Notes: generated from the sequence alone by a model not told the origin. A DNA stretch of 46,900 nt from Bacillota bacterium (GCA_023404345.1 JAEYCB010000010.1:1-46900); one strand, 5' to 3'. Positions 29,168-39,445 are shown, counted from the stretch's first letter. A program made the numbers and translations.

Positions 29168-30133
29168 ATGGCAAAAATTGTCGTTACCTATGGTGTGCCC
29201 GCGGACGGCTTCAGCGCGCTTTCGGAGCACGAAGTGATGATTCCACCCCCCGGAACCGCCTTTTCCAGCGAGCAGCTCGCCCAGCTTCTTGCGGATGCCA
29301 ACGCTGTGGTGGCCTGCACCGCGCTGGACAGCGGGCTGATCGCAGCGGCAAAACGGCTGCGGCTCATCGTCTGCTACGGCGCAGGATACGACGCCATCGA
29401 CATCGCCGCCGCAACGGCGCGGGGCATTCCGGTGGTCAACACGCCGGACTGCGTTACCATGCCCACGGCAGAGCTGACCATCTCGCTGATCGCGGCGCTG
29501 GCCCGCCGGATTGCGGAGCTGAACGCGCTGATGCACACGCGCCCCCCGCGTGAGCTGTTTGGCATGGGCCGGCGCATGGGCACGTCGCTGGACGGCGCCG
29601 TGCTGGGCGTGGCGGGCATGGGCCGCATCGGCGGCAAAGTGGCTGATTTTGGACGGCTGATGGGCATGCGCGTGCTGTATACCTCCCGCACCCCCAAACC
29701 GGAGCGCGACGCCCTGGGCGACAGGCGCGTCCCCCTGGAGGAGCTGATGGCAAAAAGCGATTTCATCACCCTGCACTGTCCTCATACGCCTGAAACGCAG
29801 GGGCTGATTTCGCGGCAGATGATCGCGCTGATGAAGCCCACGGCCTACCTGATCAACACCTCGCGTGGGCCTGTGGTAGACGAGGATGCGCTGATCGAAG
29901 CCCTGCGCGCCCGCCGCATCGCCGGGGCCGCGCTGGACGTGTTTGCGGGCGAGCCGGATATCAACCCCGCCTTTGCCGCGCTTGACAACGTGCTTCTGAC
30001 CCCGCACACGGGCAGCAACACCCTGCACGCCCGAAACGAAATGGCCCGCGCCGCCAGCCAGCGCATTCTGGACCGCCTGGCCGGGCGCATCCCGCAAAAT
30101 CTGCTCAACCCGGAAGTGCTCGAAAAAGCATAA
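29168..30133 (+). CDS. D-2-hydroxyacid dehydrogenase (NAD-dependent)
   Basis: 321 aa. The Rossmann motif is GMGRIGGKVADFG (near 150) with an R in the TSR segment after the second strand, which can favour NADP. The catalytic triad of the family is visible: Arg in NTSRGPVVDEDAL, Glu in DVFAGEPD and His in TPHTGSNT. It fits the glyoxylate/hydroxypyruvate reductase or phosphoglycerate-dehydrogenase-like group and lacks the ACT domain of SerA. The second of two nearby ATGs is chosen because AGGAAGG then has a six-base spacing. The exact 2-oxoacid cannot be stated. Confidence 0.88.
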   Translation: MAKIVVTYGVPADGFSALSEHEVMIPPPGTAFSSEQLAQLLADANAVVACTALDSGLIAAAKRLRLIVCYGAGYDAIDIAAATARGIPVVNTPDCVTMPTAELTISLIAALARRIAELNALMHTRPPRELFGMGRRMGTSLDGAVLGVAGMGRIGGKVADFGRLMGMRVLYTSRTPKPERDALGDRRVPLEELMAKSDFITLHCPHTPETQGLISRQMIALMKPTAYLINTSRGPVVDEDALIEALRARRIAGAALDVFAGEPDINPAFAALDNVLLTPHTGSNTLHARNEMARAASQRILDRLAGRIPQNLLNPEVLEKA

Positions 30134-30154
30134 AAGAACCGTCTTTTCTCCCTC

Positions 30155-30183
30155 TCCCCCGCCGCGCGCGGGGGACTTTTTTT
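30155..30183 (+). terminator. Rho-independent terminator of the hydroxyacid dehydrogenase gene
   Basis: An 8-bp GC stem (TCCCCCGC / GCGGGGGA) with a five-base loop, followed by C and seven T. Confidence 0.9.
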
Positions 30184-30222
30184 GTCCTCTTTTGGCCTTC
30201 TCTGGCGAAGAAGCGCGCCCCG

Positions 30223-30252
30223 GTCATATCCGCTTTTCCGGGCACATACATA
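30223..30252 (+). promoter_or_regulatory. Sigma-E-like sporulation promoter
   Basis: GTCATATC (30223-30230), exactly 14 bases, CATACATA (30245-30252). This is close to the mother-cell sigma-E consensus as I recall it (GTMATATT, N14, CATACANT). It precedes a PdaB-like deacetylase gene by about 23 bases. Confidence 0.55.
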
Positions 30253-30259
30253 CATGTGC
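30242..30259. repeat. Inverted repeat before the deacetylase ribosome binding site
   Basis: GCACAT, six bases, ATGTGC: a perfect 6-bp dyad overlapping the presumed -10 box and abutting AAAGGAG. It may be an operator or chance. Confidence 0.4.
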
Positions 30260-30274
30260 AAAGGAGTGATCCCC

Positions 30275-31150
30275 ATGAGCAACAAGCCTCTACGGGTCCG
30301 GGAAAAGGGTGCGCCGCTTCAGGCGCCGCCCGCTGCCAAACCGGCGCGGGCCGGTCCGCTGCTTGCACGCATGAAGGAAGCCATCCGGCGGCCAATGTTC
30401 AGACGCGCCGTCACACAGGCCGGCCTGTGCCTGTGTCTGCTGGGACTGTGCGCCGCCTATACCCTGAGCCTGGGCGACAACGCCACCGCCGTGGTGGCAA
30501 AGAAGCGCGAGCTGCCCATCTACAGCGTGGAGCGGGACGACAAGGTGCTCGCCATCAGCTTCGACGCCTCCTGGGGGGCGGACAAAACCATTTCCATTCT
30601 GGACATTCTGGATGAGCACGATGTCAAAACCACCTTCTTCCTGGTGGGCGGCTGGGTGGATAAATATCCGGACATGGTGAAGGAAATCGTCGCGCGCGGG
30701 CATGAGATCGGCAATCATTCGGACACGCACCCGCACATGAGCCAGCTTTCCGAATCCGCCATCAAAGACGAGCTGCGTATCATGAGCGACAAAGTGGAAA
30801 AACTAACAGGCGTGCGGCCAACGCTGTTCCGTCCGCCCTACGGCGATTACAACAACCGCGTGGTTGAGGTATCGCGCGCCGAAGGATACGAGTGCGTGCA
30901 GTGGAGCATCGACAGCCTCGACTGGAAGGACCGCGGCACGGAGGACATCATCAAGCAATGCACCTACCGCGTCGATAACGGGGATATCGTTCTGTTCCAT
31001 AACGACAGCAACGACATCGTCAACGCCCTCCCCACCGTGATCAAGCACTATCAGGGACTGGGCTACACCATCATCCCCGTGAGCGAGCTTCTGCTGGAGG
31101 GTGAATACACCATCGACGTGCAGGGCAAACAGCATCCCAAGGAAACCTAA
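30275..31150 (+). CDS. Membrane-anchored polysaccharide deacetylase (PdaB/YlxY-like)
   Basis: 291 aa. A basic N-terminal tail is followed by one membrane anchor (AGLCLCLLGLCAAYTLSLG, near 50-68), then a NodB deacetylase domain outside the membrane. The NodB motifs are SFDASWGADKT (catalytic Asp; the usual DDG is replaced as in PdaB-type enzymes), HSDTHPHM (metal His pair), RPPYGDYN, W-S-I-D-S-L-DW and IVLFHND. Such enzymes deacetylate peptidoglycan sugars; PdaB is needed for spore integrity in Bacillus. The start follows AAAGGAG at eight bases. A sigma-E-like promoter upstream supports a sporulation role; a vegetative role is the alternative. Confidence 0.88.
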   Translation: MSNKPLRVREKGAPLQAPPAAKPARAGPLLARMKEAIRRPMFRRAVTQAGLCLCLLGLCAAYTLSLGDNATAVVAKKRELPIYSVERDDKVLAISFDASWGADKTISILDILDEHDVKTTFFLVGGWVDKYPDMVKEIVARGHEIGNHSDTHPHMSQLSESAIKDELRIMSDKVEKLTGVRPTLFRPPYGDYNNRVVEVSRAEGYECVQWSIDSLDWKDRGTEDIIKQCTYRVDNGDIVLFHNDSNDIVNALPTVIKHYQGLGYTIIPVSELLLEGEYTIDVQGKQHPKET

Positions 31151-31180
31151 AAACCAAAGCACTGACATGAGGTGAGCAAC

Positions 31181-31885
31181 ATGGAAGAAACGGGAAACAT
31201 CATTCATCTGAGGGGTCAGATCTGCCAGAGCCTGCAGTTCGGGCACGAGCTGTTCGGCGAGCAATTCTACGTGACCACGCTGCGCGTGCCACGCCTGAGC
31301 GGGGCGGAGGATTTTCTGCCCATCACCATCAGCGAACGGCTGCTGATCGACCAGCCGCTTTCGGCGGGCAGCATGCTGTGCATGGAAGGACAGCTGCGCA
31401 GCTACAATAAGGTCATCGAAGGCGCCGGCAGGCTTTTGATCACCGCGTTTGCCCAGCGGATTCTCAACTGCGAGGAAGACGAGGAAAACCCCAACCGCGT
31501 ACAGCTGACCGGCGCGCTGTGCAAGCCCCCAAGCTACCGCACCACGCCCTTTGGCCGTGAAATTGCGGACCTGATGCTGGCTGTGAACCGTTCCTATGGA
31601 AAAAGCGACTACATTCCCTGCATCACCTGGGGCCGCACCGCACGCTACGCCGCCAACCTGAAAATTGGCGACCGGGTGCAGCTGGTGGGCCGTTTCCAGA
31701 GCCGCGCATACCAAAAGCAGCTTCCCGACGGCACCGCGCTCAACAAAGTGGCCTACGAAGTCAGTGTCAGCCGGCTTAGCACCGTGTGCGACGAGCCCCG
31801 GCCCGACTTTCGCACCCTGCCGCCGCAGATGCAAAGCACCGGCGTCCTGACCGGCGCCAGAGACTGTCAGGGCGCAAGATCCTGA
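31181..31885 (+). CDS. SSB-like protein with two OB folds
   Basis: About 234 aa. The second half is an SSB-type OB fold (NRVQLTGALCKPPSYRTTPFGREIADLMLAVNRSYGKSDYIPCITWGRTARYAANLKIGDRVQLVGRFQSRAYQK). The first half has a more divergent OB-like pattern (NIIHLRGQICQSLQFGHELFGEQFYVTTLRVPRLSG..LCMEGQLRSYNK). There is no acidic SSB C-terminal tail (ends QGARS), so it is unlikely to be the main replicative SSB; a specialised role in repair or recombination is possible. GAGGTG is six bases before the chosen ATG; a GTG three codons earlier is the alternative. Its terminator is interrupted by repeat copy 2. Confidence 0.82.
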   Translation: MEETGNIIHLRGQICQSLQFGHELFGEQFYVTTLRVPRLSGAEDFLPITISERLLIDQPLSAGSMLCMEGQLRSYNKVIEGAGRLLITAFAQRILNCEEDEENPNRVQLTGALCKPPSYRTTPFGREIADLMLAVNRSYGKSDYIPCITWGRTARYAANLKIGDRVQLVGRFQSRAYQKQLPDGTALNKVAYEVSVSRLSTVCDEPRPDFRTLPPQMQSTGVLTGARDCQGARS

Positions 31886-31893
31886 TGCGCAAA

Positions 31894-31918
31894 CCGGCTT
31901 CCTGGAAACAGGAAGCCG
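31894..31918. terminator. Terminator palindrome, left copy flanking repeat element 2
   Basis: CGGCTTCCTG, loop GAAA, CAGGAAGCCG (31895-31918). The same 24 bp return at 32119-32142 followed by GTTTTT. Confidence 0.85.
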
Positions 31919-32118
31919 CAGCGTGTCGAAAAAGGCCGCCGCAGGCGGCCTTTTCCGACAAAACACGTTTCCCCTGCGCCTTCGGCGCGGCCGGGGAAAC
32001 GTGCAAGGAAACCTTGCTGCGCAAGGCTTCCGAATCCACCGCACATGTCGCTGGATTCGGAATACAGCTCAGAGGGCTGCGGCCCTCCGAACCTCCCGGA
32101 AGGTTTTTTGACAGTCTG
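31919..32118 (+). repeat. Hairpin-rich mobile repeat, copy 2
   Basis: A 200-bp non-coding element beginning CAGCGTGTCGAAAAA and ending TTTTTTGACAGTCTG, whose reverse complement CAGACTGTCAAAAAA matches the start in 12 of 15 positions. It folds into successive hairpins: a terminator-like GGCCGCC-GCAG-GGCGGCC-TTTT, a CGTTTCCCC..GGGGAAACG stem, CCTTG-CTGCG-CAAGG, CCGAATCC..GGATTCGG and AGGGC..GCCCT. Exact 24-bp copies of the SSB gene terminator palindrome flank it. No protein is encoded. Confidence 0.88.
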
Positions 32119-32148
32119 CGGCTTCCTGGAAACAGGAAGCCGGTTTTT
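32119..32148 (+). terminator. Terminator palindrome, right copy flanking repeat element 2
   Basis: An exact repeat of the 24-bp palindrome at 31895-31918, here completed by one more G and TTTTT, so it is a working intrinsic terminator. Confidence 0.87.
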
Positions 32149-32445
32149 CTTGTCTCCCCAGCGGCTGGCTGCCCTTCCGGGGCCGCGCTCCTATATCCCA
32201 CTTTTTTCCAATTCAGCTTTGAAACAAAAGATAGGTCACCATGATTTTTGTATATCCGTTCAACGAAAACAGAAGCGCTCCGGCAGGGCCTGCGTCCGCT
32301 GCTCTTTTTCTGTATTTTGCAGCATCAGCCCGCTTCCTTTCAGGCTGGAAAAACCGTTTCTTCGATGCCTGCGGACCTTGCTTTTTCAAGAAGGAAAGCT
32401 GGCAATTATATGGATAAAATTCTTGAAAAATCTTCTAAAATGGGC
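32149..32445. other. Intergenic leader region before glgB, no gene seen
   Basis: About 300 bp, AT-richer toward the right. Short frames exist but lack ribosome binding sites and family resemblance. I see no repeat copy here. Confidence 0.5.
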
Positions 32446-32475
32446 TTGACGAAAAGGCCGTTCACCGAATACAAT
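32446..32475 (+). promoter_or_regulatory. Glycogen operon promoter
   Basis: TTGACG (32446-32451), 18-base spacer, TACAAT (32470-32475), giving a leader of about 60 nt before glgB. Confidence 0.72.
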
Positions 32476-32541
32476 AGGTCTAGATAATTCAAAGAGAATG
32501 TGCTTCGAAACTCAAATCTTTGCCGTTAGGAGGAAGTTCCG

Positions 32542-34542
<2,001 letters not shown>

Positions 34543-34616
34543 CCCTTCGCTCATTCGCCTGAAAGGCTGATACACGCGCAACGATAACGTTTGAATGTAA
34601 GGAGTGGATCGTTTCC

Positions 34617-35789
34617 ATGATGGACAAAAAGCAATGCGTGGCCATGCTGCTTGCCGGCGGCCAGGGCAGCCGTCTGGGCATCCTCACGGCAAATATGGCC
34701 AAGCCCGCCATCCCCTATGGCGGCAAATACCGGATTATCGACTTTCCGCTGAGCAACTGCACCAACAGCGGCGTGGACGTGGTGGGTGTTCTGACCCAGT
34801 ACCAGCCCCTCAAGCTCAACGCCTACATCGGCAGCGGCTCGCCCTGGGACCTGGACCTGGCGCATGGCGGCGTCTATGTTCTGCCCCCCTATGTGAAGGG
34901 CAAGAGCGGCGAATGGTATTCCGGCACGGCCAACGCCATCTACCAGAATCTGGCCTTTATCGAACAGTTCAACACCGATTACGTGCTCATCCTCAGCGGC
35001 GACCATATTTACAAAATGGATTATAACGCCATGCTGCAGTTCCATATCCAGAACAAGGCCGACTGCACCATCGCCGTGCGCGAAGTGCCCTGGGAGGAAG
35101 CCAGGCGCTTTGGCATCATGAACACGGGCGAAGGCAACGTGATCGAGGAGTTTGAGGAAAAGCCCGCCAAGCCCCGCAGCAACAAGGCCAGCATGGGCGT
35201 GTACATCTTCACCTGGGAAAAGCTGCGCAAGTACCTCACCGAGGACGCGGCCGACCCCGCCAGCTCCAACGACTTTGGTAAAAACATCATCCCCAACATG
35301 CTCAGGGATAACCAGCGCATGTTCGCCTATGATTTCGAAGGCTACTGGAAGGACGTGGGCACCATCGAAAGCCTGTGGGAGGCCAACATGGACCTTCTGC
35401 AGCTGCCCATGCCCATCGACCTGTACGACAAAAAGTGGCGCATCTATGGCCGCAACCCCGGCATGGCTCCGCATTTCATCGCCGATGGCGCCAGCGTGAA
35501 AAACAGCCTGATCACCGAGGGCTGCGAGGTGTACGGCAAAGTGGACCACAGCGTGCTCTTTGCCGGCGTAATCGTAAAGGAAGGCGCCAGCGTGATCGAC
35601 AGCGTGCTCATGCCGGGCGCGGTGGTGGAGCGCGGCGCGCAGGTGCGCCGGGCCATCGTTGCCGAGGGCGCGGTAATCGGCGCGGGCGCGACCGTAGGCG
35701 AGGAAACGGGCAACATCGCCGTTGTGGGACAGCAGGTCAACCTGCCGGCCGGCTGCGTGGTCAAGGCCGGAGAACAGCGCGCGGAGTGA
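34617..35789 (+). CDS. glgC: Glucose-1-phosphate adenylyltransferase, catalytic subunit
   Basis: 390 aa. It makes ADP-glucose from ATP and glucose-1-phosphate. The nucleotidyltransferase domain has LLAGGQGSRLGILTANMAKPAIPYGGKYRIIDFPLSNCTNSG, the ATP site SGDHIYKMDY, and FEEKP/SMGVYIF in the sugar site. The C-terminal left-handed beta helix is seen as hexapeptide repeats (VDHSVLFAGVIVKEGASVIDSVLMPGAVVERGAQVRRAIVAEGAVIGAGATVG). AAGGAG is about 11 bases before the first of two adjacent ATGs. It works with GlgD encoded next. Confidence 0.96.
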   Translation: MMDKKQCVAMLLAGGQGSRLGILTANMAKPAIPYGGKYRIIDFPLSNCTNSGVDVVGVLTQYQPLKLNAYIGSGSPWDLDLAHGGVYVLPPYVKGKSGEWYSGTANAIYQNLAFIEQFNTDYVLILSGDHIYKMDYNAMLQFHIQNKADCTIAVREVPWEEARRFGIMNTGEGNVIEEFEEKPAKPRSNKASMGVYIFTWEKLRKYLTEDAADPASSNDFGKNIIPNMLRDNQRMFAYDFEGYWKDVGTIESLWEANMDLLQLPMPIDLYDKKWRIYGRNPGMAPHFIADGASVKNSLITEGCEVYGKVDHSVLFAGVIVKEGASVIDSVLMPGAVVERGAQVRRAIVAEGAVIGAGATVGEETGNIAVVGQQVNLPAGCVVKAGEQRAE

Positions 35790-35822
35790 CCCATCAAGAG
35801 CAGAGGAAGTGAGGATAGCACC

Positions 35823-36944
35823 ATGAAAAATGTAATGGGTGTGATTTATACCGGCGAGAAGGACAGTTTTCTTCGGGAGCTGACCCTTCTGCGCGCCATC
35901 GCCGCCATGCCTGTGGCGGGCCGTTACCGCGTGATCGACTTTCTGGTCAGCAGCATGGTGGGCAGCGGCATGCGCAATGTGGGCGTCATCATGCAAAAGA
36001 ACTATCACAGCCTGATGGACCATCTGGGCAGCGGCAAAGAGTGGGACCTGCACGGCAAAAACGATGGCCTTTACATTCTGCCGCCGTTCCTGACGCGCGA
36101 CAATGTAGGCGTGTACAACGGATCTCTGGACGCGCTGCATTCCAACATGAACTACCTGCGCCGCAGCCGTCAGGAATACGTGCTTCTGTGCAACAGCCTG
36201 ATCATCTTTAACGCCAACTTCACCGACATGTTCAAGAGCTATCTGGATTCCGGGTGCGACGTGATGATGCTCTACACCAAGGACCCGGAGATGCAGCGCC
36301 CGGAATACGGCACGTATCTGGATATCGACGCCACGGGCAAGGTAGTCGATATCGAAATCGACCCCACCAAGCCGCGTTACGAAAACACCAGCATGGACGT
36401 GATTTTGCTCCGCAAGGACCTTTTGATCGACCTGGTGGACCGCGGAGCCGCGCACGGCTACCACGACCTGGTGCGCGACGTGCTCCAGCGCATGGCGCGG
36501 GATGCGGGTCTGAATCTGTGCGGCTACGAATATAAGGATATATGCTTCCGCATGGACAGCGTGCAGAGCTACTTCAAGTTCAACCTTGCCACCCTTGACA
36601 CCGACGTGCGCCACCGCCTGTTCCCGGAGGATAAGCCGGTGTATACCAAGGTGCGCGACGAGCTGCCCGCCCGCTACATGGACGGCGCGTGGGTGCTCAA
36701 TTCCATGGTGGCGGACGGCTGCATCATCAACGGCATGGTGGAGCACAGCGTGCTGTTCCGCGGCGTCAAGATCGACAAGGGCGCGCATGTGAAGAACTGC
36801 ATCATCATGCAGGACTGCCACATTGAGGAAGGCGTGCAGCTGGAAAACTGCATTCTGGACAAGCAGGCCGTCATCAAGCACGACGGCAGGCTCATCGGCC
36901 CGAGCGCTTACCCCATCGTGATCTCCAAGAATATGATCATCTAA
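35823..36944 (+). CDS. glgD: Glucose-1-phosphate adenylyltransferase regulatory subunit
   Basis: 373 aa. It is related to GlgC but with a degenerate active site: the GGxGxRL loop reads IYTGEKDSFLRELTLLRAIAAMPVAGRYRVIDFLVSSMV, so the nucleotide-binding glycines and Arg are gone. A C-terminal beta helix (VADGCIINGMVEHSVLFRGVKIDKGAHVKNCIIMQDC) is retained. In Firmicutes GlgD forms a hetero-oligomer with GlgC and raises its activity. Its place directly after glgC fits. GAAGTGAGG precedes the ATG. Confidence 0.94.
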   Translation: MKNVMGVIYTGEKDSFLRELTLLRAIAAMPVAGRYRVIDFLVSSMVGSGMRNVGVIMQKNYHSLMDHLGSGKEWDLHGKNDGLYILPPFLTRDNVGVYNGSLDALHSNMNYLRRSRQEYVLLCNSLIIFNANFTDMFKSYLDSGCDVMMLYTKDPEMQRPEYGTYLDIDATGKVVDIEIDPTKPRYENTSMDVILLRKDLLIDLVDRGAAHGYHDLVRDVLQRMARDAGLNLCGYEYKDICFRMDSVQSYFKFNLATLDTDVRHRLFPEDKPVYTKVRDELPARYMDGAWVLNSMVADGCIINGMVEHSVLFRGVKIDKGAHVKNCIIMQDCHIEEGVQLENCILDKQAVIKHDGRLIGPSAYPIVISKNMII

Positions 36945-36968
36945 GGACGTTGGAAGGAGTTTCAAGGC

Positions 36969-38411
36969 ATGAAGATTCTGTTCACAGCCAGCGAATGCGT
37001 GCCCTTTGTCAAAACGGGCGGCCTGGCGGACGTGGTGGGCGCGCTGGCGCCTGTGCTGGCCAAAAAAGGCCACGATGTGCGCGTCATCTTGCCAATGTAC
37101 ACCGCCATCGCCCAGAAGTGGCAGGAGCAGATGCAGTATCTGCTGGACTTTGACGTGCAGCTGGGCTGGCGCAGGCAGTACTGCGGCGTGCAGATGCTCA
37201 AAAAAGATGGCGTAATCTACTATTTCCTCGATAACAAGTATTACTTCGGGCGGCCCTACATCTATGGCTTGGGCGGCGACGAGTACGAGCGCTACGGCTT
37301 CTTCTGCCGTGCCTGCCTCAACGCCCTGCCGCTGCTGGACTTCAGCCCCGATATCCTGCATGCGCACGACTGGCAGAGCGGCATGATCCCCGCGCTTTTG
37401 AAAATCCAGTACGCGCACCTGCCGTTCTATGCCCACATCCGCACCATGTTTACCATTCACAACCTGCAATATCAGGGCATTTTCGGCATCAAGGACGTGC
37501 AGGACGTGCTGGGCCTGGGCGACGGGCTGTGGACGTCGGATAAGCTTGAATGCTTTGGCTGCGCCAACTTCATGAAGGCCGGCCTGGTCTATGCCGACGC
37601 CATCACCACCGTCAGCCCCAGCTATGCCGAGGAAATCACCACCGCCTACTACGGCGAGCGGCTGGATGGCCTGATCCGCGCGCGGCATGATTCGCTCTAC
37701 GGCGTGCTCAACGGCATCGACGTGGATGAGTACAACCCCGCTACCGATCCCCTGATCTACAAGAACTATACCCTCAAGGACATGAGCGGCAAGGCCGAAA
37801 ACAAAGCCAAGCTGCAAAAGGACCTGGGCCTGAAGGTGGACCCGGATGTGCCGCTGATCGCCATGGTGGGCCGTCTGAGCAACCAGAAGGGCCTGGATCT
37901 GGTGGACTGCGTCATCGGGGACATCATGAACGAAAAGGTGCAGATGGCTGTGCTTGGCATGGGCGATGCACGCTATACCAACCTGTTCAGCTGGGCCGAG
38001 CAGCAGTACCGCGGCCGTCTGGCCGCCCGCTTCGCCATGGACCATGAGCTGGCGCACAAGATGTACGCGGGCGCGGACTTCTTCCTGATGCCCTCGCTGT
38101 TTGAGCCGTGCGGACTGAGCCAGTTGATTTCGCTGCGCTACGGCACCATTCCCATCGTGCGCGAAACCGGCGGCCTGCGCGACACCGTGCTCAGCTACAA
38201 TGAATATACCCAGGATGGCAATGGCTTTACCTTCCTCAACTACAACGCGCACGATATGCTCAACGTCATCCGCCGCGCACTGGAGTATTACCGCGAGCAT
38301 ACGGATGTCATCAAGCTGCTGCGCACCCGCGGCATGCAGGGCGATTACAGCTGGACCCACAGCGCGGGCGAGTATGTGAAGCTGTATGAAAAGCTGACCG
38401 GGAAAAAGTAA
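36969..38411 (+). CDS. glgA: Glycogen synthase (ADP-glucose, GT5)
   Basis: 480 aa. The N-terminal ADP-glucose site is FVKTGGLADVVGALAP (KTGGL near residue 15), with HAHDWQSGMIPALL. The C-terminal GT-B half has AMVGRLSNQKGLDLV and the catalytic segment LMPSLFEPCGLSQLISLRYGTIPIVRETGGLRDTV with the conserved E-x7-E spacing. It elongates glycogen from ADP-glucose. It is the last gene of the operon. GGAAGGAG precedes the ATG. No clear T-rich terminator follows, but a GC hairpin lies 70 bp downstream. Confidence 0.96.
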   Translation: MKILFTASECVPFVKTGGLADVVGALAPVLAKKGHDVRVILPMYTAIAQKWQEQMQYLLDFDVQLGWRRQYCGVQMLKKDGVIYYFLDNKYYFGRPYIYGLGGDEYERYGFFCRACLNALPLLDFSPDILHAHDWQSGMIPALLKIQYAHLPFYAHIRTMFTIHNLQYQGIFGIKDVQDVLGLGDGLWTSDKLECFGCANFMKAGLVYADAITTVSPSYAEEITTAYYGERLDGLIRARHDSLYGVLNGIDVDEYNPATDPLIYKNYTLKDMSGKAENKAKLQKDLGLKVDPDVPLIAMVGRLSNQKGLDLVDCVIGDIMNEKVQMAVLGMGDARYTNLFSWAEQQYRGRLAARFAMDHELAHKMYAGADFFLMPSLFEPCGLSQLISLRYGTIPIVRETGGLRDTVLSYNEYTQDGNGFTFLNYNAHDMLNVIRRALEYYREHTDVIKLLRTRGMQGDYSWTHSAGEYVKLYEKLTGKK

Positions 38412-38478
38412 AGCCGGCCTTGCAGCTCAAACCCCTTTGGGGAGGCCAGAATGGCCACAGACCCACAACTTCAGTGTT

Positions 38479-38505
38479 GCAGGGGGCGCCGGCCGCGCCC
38501 CCTGC
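38479..38505. repeat. GC hairpin downstream of glgA
   Basis: A perfect 11-bp stem (GCAGGGGGCGC / GCGCCCCCTGC, 38479-38489 and 38495-38505) with loop CGGCC. No T-tract follows, so it is not a classic terminator. Confidence 0.75.
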
Positions 38506-38520
38506 TCATTTCGTTTGCCC

Positions 38521-38571
38521 GCGAATATCGGCGCTGTGCGCGCTGGCCGTGCACAATGCGCCGATATTTGC
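38521..38571. repeat. Long hairpin upstream of the cat-like gene
   Basis: Arms GCGAATATCGGCGC (38521-38534) and GCGCCGATATTTGC (38558-38571) pair over 14 bp with one G-T, and TGTGC/GCACA extends the stem inward. It lies 40 bases ahead of the ribosome binding site of the acetyltransferase gene. Confidence 0.75.
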
Positions 38572-38628
38572 GTTGCTGCGGGCCCCGTCCTGCATTGAAA
38601 GAATCCCTCAAAAGGAGTCAGCTGGACA

Positions 38629-39264
38629 ATGGGATACAGATATATAGACATGACAACCTACAAGCGGAAAAGCCATTTTGAGTATTTTAAGAGATTGGCC
38701 ATTCCATATGTAGGCGTGACCGTGAATGTGGATATCACGGCGCTGTTGAAAAAAATAAAGGCTGAGAATCTTCCTTTCTTTTTGACCGTTTGCTACTGCA
38801 TCTCGCGGGCAGCCAACCAAATCCCCGAATTCAGGCAGAGAATTGTTGACGGCCGGATTATTGAATATGATGACTGCCCCACATCGCACACCGTTGCGCT
38901 GGAAGATGGAACCTATTGCTATTGCACCCTTTCCAGCAGCCGCCCGCTCAATGAGTATATCCAATATGCAACGCAGGAGCATGAGAAAGCCAAAGAAGCG
39001 AAATCCTTTGAAGAAAGCGAAGAAGAAGCTTTGGACAAAATCTTTGTTTCCACGCTTCCGTGGATTTCCTATACAGCCCTTGTGAATCCCACCCCCATTC
39101 CGGCAGACAGCAATCCCCGAATCACTTGGGGAAAATACTTTTTGCAGGATGGCAAAGTTTTGCTTCCTGTATCCGTACTGTGCCATCATGCTTTGGTTGA
39201 CGGCCTGCACATTTCCAGATTCTACGAATTGCTGGACCGCCAGATCTCCGCAATCGCCGAATAA
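38629..39264 (+). CDS. Chloramphenicol-acetyltransferase-like protein (CatA family)
   Basis: 211 aa, the usual CatA length. The catalytic block is intact: HHALVDGLHISRF near residue 188 (general-base His and Asp) and the substrate-side Ser in LPWISYTAL near 143. CatA enzymes move acetyl from acetyl-CoA to chloramphenicol. Many chromosomal relatives in Clostridia have unproven substrates, so resistance is only possible. The gene is visibly AT-richer than its neighbours (codons such as AAA, GAA, TTT and ATT dominate), which suggests acquisition by transfer. AAAGGAG lies 10 bases before the ATG. Two strong hairpins precede it. Confidence 0.85.
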   Translation: MGYRYIDMTTYKRKSHFEYFKRLAIPYVGVTVNVDITALLKKIKAENLPFFLTVCYCISRAANQIPEFRQRIVDGRIIEYDDCPTSHTVALEDGTYCYCTLSSSRPLNEYIQYATQEHEKAKEAKSFEESEEEALDKIFVSTLPWISYTALVNPTPIPADSNPRITWGKYFLQDGKVLLPVSVLCHHALVDGLHISRFYELLDRQISAIAE

Positions 39265-39400
39265 CTTCCATCCTGCGCTAAAATGCCGTTTTGCCTGTAT
39301 TCCCCCGCAAAGCGCAGGATACCCTGATGGACCGGGCAGGACGGGCATCCTTCTTTCCGCACATTTCAAAAAAATATTTCTTTTATGTTCATTTTTGCAG

Positions 39401-39430
39401 TTGACAAAGCGCCCGTGGGTGCTGTAAAGT
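39401..39430 (+). promoter_or_regulatory. Uracil permease promoter
   Basis: TTGACA (39401-39406), 18-base spacer, TAAAGT (39425-39430). Confidence 0.65.
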
Positions 39431-39445
39431 ATGTAAACGAGTGTG

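Noticed and set aside
31786..32244. Open frame running from the SSB gene end through repeat copy 2
   Set aside because: It exists only because the element lacks stops in that frame; its product is made of translated hairpins.
34551..38360. A 1269-codon open frame antisense to the glg operon
   Set aside because: It is the GC-rich shadow of glgC, glgD and glgA in the opposite strand; it has no family resemblance, is rich in His and Val, and has no sensible start signal.
38451..38681. Possible leader peptide for translational attenuation of the cat-like gene
   Set aside because: The frame overlaps the gene start without pairing that hides its ribosome binding site, so the cat attenuation model is not supported.
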